DNA of 64,000 nucleotides from assembly GCF_024362695.1 (NCBI RefSeq), contig NC_065417.1, positions 6,875,001 to 6,939,000 of the forward strand, in the 5' to 3' direction. The stretch's first letter is position 1; each line of letters opens with the position of its first letter. The notes under the pieces were generated by a model. It saw nothing but the letters and a program-made list of their open reading frames with translations. It was not told where the DNA came from and did not search any database. Positions 22,801 to 34,800 of this stretch are shown one piece after another. The DNA is from Pectinophora gossypiella. Its lineage: Eukaryota > Arthropoda > Insecta > Lepidoptera > Gelechiidae. The position numbers and the translations under genes are program-made.

Positions 22801-25800
22801 CTATATCAGATTTTAGCCTGTAAGAGATTTCATTCCATTTCATAATGGCCAACTTTTATGAAAAAAAAATACTAAAAAGCCATACAATGAAAAAAATGTT
22901 TTCGTTTTCTGATTTAATAGCGATGAATTATTTTTTTCCTTTTTTTCATTCAGCCAGCTTATTGTAAAATAACCATTCACTCCCAAAAATATTTTCTTTC
23001 AATATGGAAACTTTTTTAACTATGTCTCTTTGTATTTAATATTCTTTTACATAACGTTATGGTAACATGGCCTCCCCTCAATCAACCGGAGATGGTATGG
23101 AGCATACTCCACCACGCTACCCCATTGCGGGTTGGTGGAGTTATTCAGGACTGGATTCTTTACAGGATTCTTTTACCTCAGATAAATTATCGTGTTCTGC
23201 ATTATAGACGTTCAGTTGCAATTTACTTTTTATAAGAGCTTGTAGATTACATGAAGACGGAGTCATGCTGAATTTATTCCAGATGTCTAGATATCTCTTT
23301 AGCAGTCTAGGCTGGTCAAACATATACATGTACAGGAGCCCATTTTGTAGGGAGTCGGTCTAAATATTGACAGAGTGTAATCTCGGCGCGCGAGTTAGCG
23401 GTGCGGCGGTAATGCTGGCAGTTAGCACCGCGCTGTTCATTACCGCAGCCCAGCTTATTTGGTACGCTTCCACTCGCTAAACTATTCGCGATGCGGTACA
23501 AGTTTCCACTGGTAGCTAGTGCCGGTGTGTGTAGAATCGAAGTTTACTTTCAGGGGTTGCGTTAGTGTTGAGTCAACTAAGGTGATTCAAATACGACGCG
23601 CCGTACACCGCCGCCGCCATTGCGCCAGGATTTGGTTAGATACAGAATAATACATCATTTTGATTATTCGATATCGGGTTAGTTTTTTGTAATTTCAATT
23701 CCAAATTATAAAATATCTGTATTCAGTAGGTAACATAAACACATACATACATTCGGTACATTCGGTAGGTGGGTAATGTGTCATGATCGAAGCAAATGGA
23801 ATTCTAGTCTCTGCTTACCCTGGTGGGAAATAGGCGTGACTTTATGTATATAGTAGGTAACATAGTTACACTTTGAATCGTTATTTTTTACATGACGAAC
23901 GTCAAATCCGCCTAAAACTACTGCAGTTTCTCACAACCTGTATAGCCGGGGAATAGAAGCTGCAAGAGAAACCTCAGCACAGGGCCGTAGACGTTCTTTA
24001 AAAAGAAAACACAAAATATTGCATAATTATTTATTTTTATAAGTCATCATCATCAGCCGTACGACGACGCCCACTGCTGGGCAAACGCTGCTGGGGACAC
24101 GAGAGAATAGACACAAATGTCTATACCTACATAATTTGATAATTTTAAATTTATTTATATAAATTAATTAATTAATTTATTTATTTTTTGGAATATAAGT
24201 ACAAATGTACTTATAAGTACATTTAATAAAAATATGGAATAAATAAATTTAAAATTATCAAATTATGTAGGTATAGACATTTGTTTCTATTCTCTCGTGT
24301 AGCGAATTTGGACGTCAATGACCATCCTTACCGATCCTGGAGTAATTCATCATTTTCATTCGTTTAATTTTGTTTATGTTTAATTAAACGAATGGTACTT
24401 GGTTAGATCCTTAGAAAATCTATCAGCATTTTATTTTAATATATTACATGGGTTTAAGTAGCTAATATACGAAAGTGACGCCAATTGGAGTGGCACTTAC
24501 GATTAACTCCAGTGCTTTCTGCTGCCGCAATTGCCACAGATTGTGACGGGCCTTTCAGATCTTGAATTTTTCAGATAGATACGTAAGCAGGTACTTACCT
24601 AAACTTATGCCCATTACCGTAACCTTTTTAGTTCGGAGACAGAACGTCAAAGTACATTTGAAACCACTTTTCTGGGTAGGTTATTCACTACCTACCCCAA
24701 TTGGGGTATAGTCGTGAGCTTATGTACGGTCACGAGCGTTAATATGTATACACTTTAGTACCATGTCACATTAACTTTTTTGACAAATTGAACTGTAAGT
24801 CTCACTAAATGTGAAATAGGTATGTTAGTGCGACAGAGTCATAAAGTGGATACATTATATTGCTCACGACTGTACGGGTTATGTGTTTTGACTTCCAATA
24901 CAAAATTGATAATTTTAGTTCTCTAGACGTTTTTCTTTCAAAATAAAATAATACAGCAACCTTGATGCCCGTGTTGCTCTGAGGCATTACCGGAAGTATT
25001 TTAGACTTAAAAATAATAATTTGCTCCACGATTTTTTAAGCAAATCGTTTATTTTCCCATAAATTCCTTTTTACTCCCCTAATGTTGTTGCACGTCTGTA
25101 CATTACCTAGTACTCGTTTATCAGTGGCAGCGACTTTATCAGCTCAGTGTGGACACAGATGCGTTCCCATGCATCACACCACTCGCCACTCCAGCGACAG
25201 TCACCCTCATACTTCATACTAATTGAGTCCACCGATGTAAGTCAAGGACTTGCTCATTACTCCGCTATAAAACATGCTACCAATAAATGTTGAGATGGTC
25301 ATGATTTGAAGACACGTTATGGTAAGACACAAACAAATATTTTGATAGGTAAAATCAAATGCCCGTTTTAATACTTGACGATACGATACAAAGCTAAGTA
25401 TCTAATATCTGTTAGTTTTTTAGATTTAGAATATAGCCGACTACTTCGTCTACTCTAAACCGACGTGAGTGAATGTGGAGGAAGCAAGAGAAGTGTGTCA
25501 GGATCGAAGCAAATTAAATTCTATAGTCTCTGCTTACCCCGGTGGGGAATGGGCGTTAGTTTATGTATGTATGTATGTAGAATATAACACCACACCAGCT
25601 ACAACACAGTTTATCAGCTAGTGCAAGTTGGCATTACATTTTGGCAAGATGTTTTCGACAAAAACTTAAACATAGCTGGCGAGGAGTGGATGTTAATACT
25701 TTACACCTCTTCCTACCGCTTCGTGGAGACAAGGGTGATGCTATGTGTAAATGTGTAATTTGTGTATTTTTTCAGAATATAAATAGGTTTATTTGTTTTA

Positions 25801-28800
25801 TCTTTCTTTTTTATATAGATAAGTAAGTATTTTTTGTAATATTTTTCAGTACTTAATGTAAGTAGTTACTATTGTATGTCACAACATGACTAAATGTGCT
25901 GAGCGCTATAAGCTTCTTCCATCGATATACTTACCACATTTATGTCAATTTTTCATTTCATTTCAATGATAAATATAAAAACTTTTAACCGTATTTAATT
26001 ATGATTTACTTTTCATTACATACGATCGTGCTGCATAGGCGAGTGATAAACGTATAAACTATCAGTTCGGCTGTTTCCTGTATGCCAATCCGATCCAATT
26101 CCCCGAAACTCTGTTTTATCACCAATAGCTGCTCCTATATAATATAATAATATAGGTACATATTGCCTTTAGCTCCGCCCTCTTGATAATGTTATTCCAT
26201 AATATTTCAGACGATCTTTTCATAATCATCTCCCTAGCATTATAGTTTTTCACAGGGTCCGTTTACCTAACCTGAAGATACGAAAGGTCCGGTTTTTTAC
26301 AGAAGCGACTGCCTGTCTGACCTTCCAATCGGCGAAGGGAAAACCAGCCCAACACAGATTAGGTCACATACCTTCGAAAAGGCATTTCTCGGGAATGTGG
26401 GTTTCCTTACGATGTTTTCCTTCACTGCTGAGCACGTGATAATCATTTATGATCCAAACATGAATTCGAATACAAATTCGACAATCATTGGTTTAGGTCA
26501 ATGATCTTTTTTTTTTAATTAAGATGGGTTTGCTCTTGACTTCATTCTTCCACGAGGAGAAGAAGAGAAAAAAAATATCTAAAGAAAATAGCTCTATTTT
26601 AAGAAAAGAAGTAGGTATCTACCTACCTACTTATTTAATTTTCCATTGACTTCTAACTATTTATATCCATCATTACCCGTGTCGGTGTTTTGAGTGCAAA
26701 ACCTACATAATACAGACCCGGTTCTATTGATTAGGATAAAACTGTATACTTATAGAACAGTGTAGGTATAAGTAGGCAGGTTAACCTTTTTTTTGACATG
26801 ACTTATGGCATGAACTATGTGGCTGGACGGTACAGAACCGTGACCATAGGAGTATTTCATTCTGACTGAAATACGACTTGACTCACTTGAATTCGCTTTG
26901 CATTTGTGTTATTGTAATTATTCTTTTAAAATTTAAAGTCTTTAAGAACTAGGTACTTCATTCGAGAGAGATAATGCATTGATCTCAATATATCGGTAGG
27001 TACCTACTAAAGTTTTATATTGAAACCTAATAAATTCTCTCCAAAGATTTATGTAATATTATAGTTAAGTACTTATTACATCAAATAATATAATCTTCTA
27101 TTGACACAACACTGTGATATCTTTATCGCGATATAGACAAGTATTTGAACAAAACTTGTGTGAAAATTTGTCCCCTTTTATCGACAATATAATTAAGTAT
27201 TCCTAAATTCCATAACATGTGAAAGTTGACTTTGATAACTTTATGGGGGTATGTTATCTATCAACTTACCCTTATAAAAGTATAGTTGACAAATAGTACA
27301 ATTGATGTAAATTCCGCCACATGAACTGATAATGTGGACATTTTATCGAATAATAAATAAATAGGGTTCAATCAAATAGAATATTATCCACAATCCAATA
27401 GGTTTCAATAGGTATATATTGGTAGAGCTCTACTTTCTAAAGTGTGATTTGAAATGATTTTGAAAATAAAAATAACATGTCATAAACCTTCATGTCAGAG
27501 CCGTGGTAGCCAAGTTGGTAGAACGCTTGCCTCTCACTTTGAAGTCGCAGGTTCGATCTAGCACAGGCCAATTATAGTCAAATTTGTTTTCAAATTCACG
27601 TTTGCATTATCACGTGCTCAGCGGTGACGGAAAACATCGTGAGGAAACCCACATTCCCGAGAAATGAATTTTCGGACATAATAAGTTACCTAACCTATAT
27701 TGGGCTGGTTTTCCCTTCGCGGGTCGGAAGGTCAGACAGGCAGTTATTCCTGTAAAAAATCGGACCTGTCAAATCCTCAGGTTAGGTAAGCGGACCCTGT
27801 GAAGAACAGGATAATGCTAGGAAGATGATGATAATAATGTCAGAAATCTTCAAAAAAATAAAGATTTGTCTCTATTATTTAGATCTTTATGCAGCACAAA
27901 TTCTACTATGAAGTCGGTTTCCAAAATGCACGTCGATTCGGATTATTATAAAAACGAAAATGAAATTTATTATAAAACGAAACGGTCAAACGATACAATA
28001 TTCTGTTACTAACAAAATATGGATAAATATCCAAATAAAATATTTCATTTCATTCATTATTCAAGTCAGTGACGAATGATAACGATGGAACTCCCCAGAA
28101 ACTAACTGTCCACCCCTTGCCATTATTTTCCCACAGCTCAACAGGTGTGGTTGGCAATCGCTGCATCGAGGGTCAGATCATGAGTGTGGTGATAAGCCGC
28201 GTGGTCAAGTGCTAGTTTTATATGTGGACGTAATAGGGTTGTAGTACGGAACATGCATCTACCGGGTTGGTCTAACAGAAAGCTCGGTGAGGAGTTTCCG
28301 ACGACCCGATTACTCTAACCATAAAGGCGCGACACCTAAAACTTCAGGACCGCGATAACGACCCCGCCGGCGTGGTCGACGATTTCCCTCAATCAACGCT
28401 TATCCCACTCAGCCCAGACCCACTAGGGTCGATTAATTCTTTCAAATATTTTTCCTCTCAGACGACGCCCTGAGCCGAGGTACGCGCCCAACTGGGCACT
28501 CTCAGGACTGTTGTCTTAAACGTTGTACCGGGTGAGAGCCTTCAGCGCTCCCCATTTGTCCGGCCAAGTCGTTAATGCCATCTGCGGCAAATCTACAATA
28601 AGTCACGTCAAAAAAAAAATATAGCTACGTGAAGTACAGAAGAAAAGTTAAAAAGAACTCATGATTTAAACTGTGTCAAACATCCTATTATGAGTGTGGC
28701 AAAAGGATGTTATTTTAAATATCGCAACGTGTGACCGACTCCTACACAGTCTGTAATATTTAATCTTCGGTATCATAATGTTGATCCCACGTTTTTCTGC

Positions 28801-31800
28801 TCACCCCTGTGTATCAAGCATCAGTTAGCTCCCGTTTACATCGCCATTAATTGTTTATGGGCAGTAACGTGGCTGTAAAGATAACGTGCGCGGGCGCAGC
28901 GTACCCTGCAGTCAGTCCGGCGCAAGCGGGGGAGATTTACTACCCTTTCACTAAACACTGTTAATATGTCGTTATGGTCTCTTATAAACACAACTCTCAA
29001 GTGTTCTTCTGAAGTTACAAGACATTGGACTGAATTGTCATTGAGAAAGGACTGTCTGTTGAAGAAATCCATCGTCTGAGATCTAAGTACTTACCTAAAG
29101 TAGAACTTAATAAATATCTACAAAATACCTATTTAACATCCTACTATAATCTACCATATTCCAATCTCAAGCTCCACAGATTAGTGATGAGTGAAGCTGA
29201 AGGTCAGGCCGCTGAACAGCGGATTTACATTCCTGCGACCGGGCAAGATGATGCCCCTATCGATTCAATACGACTCAGATTCCCAAGCTCGAAGGGAGGT
29301 CTAACTATGGGAGTTTAAATATGTATAGCTTATTCTATTTATGTTCTGACGCTGATTGAAAACAAGCATGTGGATATATTCTTATCTGATTCTACAGCAC
29401 CTACTACTTACTAATCTAAACTTATTAAACTAGGAACTCATAGATCGTAGATCGTTACATGAGCCATGTTAGTGGCCTTTGGCGGCTCAATCATAACCCT
29501 GACACCAGGGTTGATGAGGCTGGTATTCCACCTCACAACCCACACGATAAGAAGAAGATAGATCAGCGGACAGACCGTTCAAACCAGCCCTGCACATACC
29601 CGAAATAGGAAGCTCGGACTTTCACCCGTTCATATTATCCTGTTTTCAAAGCCGTCTAGGACATTTCGCTAATTTATGCGGCGTAGTGCGTTAGGACGCG
29701 CGGGCGGCGCAGGCGCACTGAAAGGCAGAAATAGCGTGGGCGTGCCGCAGATGACAGCTGTCGGGTTTACGACTTCCCCAGCCAATGGCCTCCTCTGCAG
29801 TACACCCCGGCACTATGCCTAGTCTAGACCAAAGAACAAATGATTCTTAAAATGTTAGCGAGCTTTCCTTAGTACATTAGCTGTCGTGTTGTATCTGGGA
29901 AGCCTTTATCATAGGTATTTCCTAGTAATACTTACATAAAGCTCGTTTAAACCAACCAACCTAGATTTCATAACTTAAAAAACATGCATAGGAATAGACA
30001 CAATTCAACATCAACAAAATAAAATCAGAATGACATTTTTCGAGATTTTCTTACGACTTCTCAAAAATATTATATGTACTTACATAACATAAACATAAAC
30101 AGCCTATATACGTCCCACTGCTGGGCACATGCCCCTCTGAATGAACCGGAGGGGGTATGGAGCATACGTATTTGGGCTAGTAGCCCGGGACCAACGGACC
30201 AAATATTTTATTAAAATACAAAATGTAGGTAATACTGTGAACTTATACATACTATAGAACATGGCCACAAACATGGTTGGCCACATCGAAGCAATTCACC
30301 CAAGAAAGCAATACTGCTATTTGACATTTGTTTGCATTGCGCACTTAGTTTACTTATATGCGCAAATGTCAAATTGCAATAATATTGCTTTCTTATATAA
30401 TTTGCTTCGATGTGGCCATTTTAACCTCCCAGTTCTAAAAAATAGACGCCTATTTATAGCCCGAAATAGTTTTGCTGACAGAGCCCTCCAAACGAAAACA
30501 TGAGCCATTGTCGCTTAATGTTTATAGTAATAAATTACACTAGGATTGGACCTAGTTATTGCCCCCGGCGTTCCCCGCGCGCGGAGTTGAAAACAAAGGC
30601 TCAGGTTGTACCTACTGTGATGTATTGCTGTCGACACGCCACGTGTCGAACACAATTTGAAAAGTTGTTAAATAAAACCTTACAATACAACACATAAACA
30701 TTTGGGTTTTGTACTAGGTTCAAGATAAATTATTAAATTATAATTAATACTAAATAAAGACAGATCTAGAACAAACGAAAAACATTTTCTTTTTGATATT
30801 TAACTAATTTAATGAATTTTAATCAAGAAAAACGTAATAATAAGTCCGACATTTTATCACGTTTTTCTATGACATCACAATGTACTTGCTTTTTCATACA
30901 AATTCCATAGTAATTTTGTGTTTTGACATTTAGTAAAAAGTAACTGACTTGACTAGTTGGAAACTAGCTTATTACAATCAATTACGCCTTATTGCCAACG
31001 AAGCAATATCTTCCCGGCAATATCTTTCGTCTAGAGTCCAATGTAAACCAGAAACAAATACAATAATAGGTACAATAATAATAGGTGTATTAACTGAATT
31101 TTCAAAGTGATGTTTGATTTCTATCGCAAACGTCCCGTGAAATCGATGTGAAGGAAAAAGATTTAAGGAATTGGTTGTCTATAGCTCCTAAAAGCTCTCA
31201 GCACCCACCGATGTCCGACTGAAGCTTTATTTACTGCAAACAGAGCCGGGAAGCGAGAAAAGCAGAGAGGGACGCGGGATTTCGTTTGCGGTGTAAGTGT
31301 AATACAAAATTCCGCACCTATCAACTCCCGACTATCTTTCTTGTATGACTAGGCAGAGACAACCATCGTAAGATTAACTAAGTACCTATTACCAAGGAAA
31401 GCATTCACGTGTCTTCAGACAATCCAGCCGAGTAGAAAGTATTTTCTATGTAGAGTCAACCACATGCTTGATTCCTAGCTCTAAATATAAAGTCGTACGT
31501 AACTAGTCGAACAAATCGTGTTATATTACGTAAGGCCTTTATACGCATTTTTATTAGTGTAAAGAAGTACATCATAATATTCATAACAGTTAACGACACG
31601 TGTCGGCCGGCGACTGTGAAATCGGTAGTAAATCATGCCAGGCGCGACTATAAAACTTTTTGTCACAAAATGTCAAACGTTCACCCATAATACTTAAACC
31701 CTTTAAAACTTCGTATCGTAAGAACACAACTTTTAATTATTTTGTTAAAATGCTTACCTATTTCTTATTGGTAAGTAACTTTATTTTGGCTGTTACTGAA

Positions 31801-34800
31801 TGGAGTCAGACCATGCACGATGGTTGGATGACATTGTGAGGTACGCCGAAAAGCAATGGGTGACACTTGCACAGGACCGGAAAGGATGGCGTGAATGAGA
31901 GGAGACCTATTAGCGGGTGGATACGGGCTGAGTAGATAGATAGAACTTTAATGACCACTGACAGCGCATCAGGATTTTTCCACATACCTAGTACGCTAAA
32001 TGCAAGCAAACGAAAACGTTAAATGCAAGGGAGGTACGAAACTACTGATAATCGTAAAGGGCATCCCTACTGCGTAATTTTGAAGATGGCAAATTACTTA
32101 CTAAAGTAAATGACGGGGGAAGTTCATTTTGATACCTGTCAGTCACGTTCATAGTAATCGCAAGTCAATAGGAAAGTATAAAATTTATAAATTATAAATT
32201 TATAAACATAAAATGAAAATTGAAACTTACAATTATGTCGATAATAAAACGTCAAAATGGACTTCTATTGTGATTTTTACTGTACAAAAGCATATTTTAT
32301 TTGAAATTATGGTTGTACATAGGCTAAACATAGGTGGCAATGATATATTGTTATAATGGTACTAGATATCCACGTGTACAGTATACACTATCTAAATACA
32401 CCTCTGCCTATCCCTTCGTACAGGCGCGATGCTAACATTACCTTACGACTCCCGACTATAATATTCTCGTTTGGGTTAATCAGAGGTACATCCGTCGTAA
32501 GATGATCTAAGGCCCTACCTACCGACGCGTCAAATTTTTTAATTTTGATTTTCTTTTTTGGCCTTTCATAATTCATAAGTTCGTCTGTCGGGCGGGTCTG
32601 CAATCAGAGTTGAGTGCGAGTAGGGAGCATTATCTGTGATTGTCAGCCTGCGATGTTACTAACCAGATGTGCGCGCGGTAGGTCCTCCGCTGCGCCCTAC
32701 AAAAAGCGATCATACGATACGTAGGAATGTTTCTCATTATAGCTTTAGGCAGTAGACTTTATTAACAACAGCAACTTCACGGCCTTTCCTATTTCAAATC
32801 CAATAGTTTCACATGCCATAATAAAATTCTCCTAAAACATTTCGTTACGAGAACTCGTTCCCACTAATAAACAAGGAAACCGCCCGCGTTCGCCGAACCA
32901 GAAGGTAATTATTCCTGCTCATATTGCTTCCCGAGAGTAATCCGTTAGAAATCGATCGACTTTTAGTGGCGTGTCAGTATTTGAAAAAAGAATAATTTAT
33001 TGTCAGCATTCAGATCGCGAGGAAACCCGAACGGCACTAGAAAATAAAAATGTTGTAAAATCAGAGATGTTTACGAGCGTAAAATGACGTGAGTCGCGCG
33101 GGGGGGGCCCCGCGTCCGTGTCTCGACACGTACCTACTCTGACGTACATAAAGCAAGGGGTATATGTTATAACGTTAGGAACACTCGTAATATATTTTGT
33201 TTATAGTCGTCCCCTGATGGGTTTAGTTACCTAGTAATTATCGCGCGCGCGCCGAAAGCTAAACCAATTTGAGTACCGACGAAGCGCGCCGCTCAAGTGC
33301 GCATTTCGGATTGTTTATGTCAACATTAGCTTTTTGTTTCACTCCACGACCGGGCCGCGGCCAAATCTTCAACTATTTACAGCTCTACACCATTTCCAGT
33401 TGTAATATCGCCTGTGTTTGTAAAGTCAGGAGTAATAACAAAACCCAATAGAGTTACCTACGTAACATTTTGTTACATGCCAGGCCTGTGAGAGGCATTA
33501 CGTCATGCATACCTAACATAGATTTTAGATTTGTGTAAGGTTAAAAATAAATGACTTAAGAGATTAAAAATGTATTATTTATATATTTTTTTGTTCTGTT
33601 CTGTTCTTTTTATTTTATATAAACACTAGAAGAAATAAGTCATTTGCTAACACATATGAGTCAATAGTTACTTGCAATTAAGATTTTATTTATTTATTAA
33701 GGAATTTTCATGCTTGAATATTGTCCATATGTTGTAGATACCTACTGCTATCGTAGTGAAGATTTACCGTAAGAAGTCTATTTCCTCTTCTGACTTTGCC
33801 AAGTCGATTATAGATAGGTTTGTAAATTACTTATAGAGCTAAATAAACTGACTTTCAACCAGTGTTCTTTGATGATCCTGCATCCATACTAATATTATAA
33901 ATGAGAAAGTACCTGTGTCTGACTGATATTTTATGATACCTAAACCACTACACCGATTTGGATAAAAATTGGCACTTAGGTCAAAACCCTGAGACGGACA
34001 GAATACTTTCCAAGAATTTATTATGAAATGAAATAAACGAATATTGATTCTGATTGATATATTTTCATCTCCTCACCAGGGGCGGCGGCTGTATGCGTCG
34101 CGCACACGTGAAGAGGCCGATGAACGCGTTCATGGTGTTCGCACAGGCGATGCGCCGACGCCTGTCCGAGCAGCGGCCCTCGCTGCACAACGCAGAGCTC
34201 AGCAAGTCACTTGGCTCCATGTGGAAGTGAGTATCCTTTATACATACATATAAACTCGTGCAAGCGTCTCGCGCATGTTGTTCGCGCAGGCGATGCGCCG
34301 GCGCCTGTCGGAACAGCAGCCCTGGCTGCACAGCAAATCTCTCAGCTCTATATGAAACCAACATTCATAAATTTTAACGGGGATGTTTCAGTTTCAGTTT
34401 GCAAACTGAATCATCTCGACAAAATTCCGGTCCAAAATATTCCCAGTACCGCATCTGTGTGCAGCGCACTCAGTAGTAAATCCTGGTATCGCATGCCGAA
34501 GGCGCCGCTGTACGTGGAAAGAGAGCATTAGCTTATTAAACCACTGTTATTTCCTTCCATATGTACCTACCTACACGTACACGTTACCAACGGCCATTAT
34601 GCCCCTCTAAATATATAGAAACTGCAATTTTAGACTTTTTCCCCTGGCTTGAATTCGATATGAGTACAGGTAGTACAAACAATATGACTAAATAATCTCA
34701 TTTCGAAATTGAACCTGTAACCTATGAATCTATTACAATAATACCATCAAAAAACTTGCAACTCTCAATTCTCGATGTCAAGACTCTCCATCAGAGCGCG

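Noticed and set aside
27498..27560. Functional tRNA gene
   Set aside because: It is the head of a SINE: the tRNA fold is imperfect and a SINE body with a (GAT)n-like tail follows; a second copy exists at 26208.
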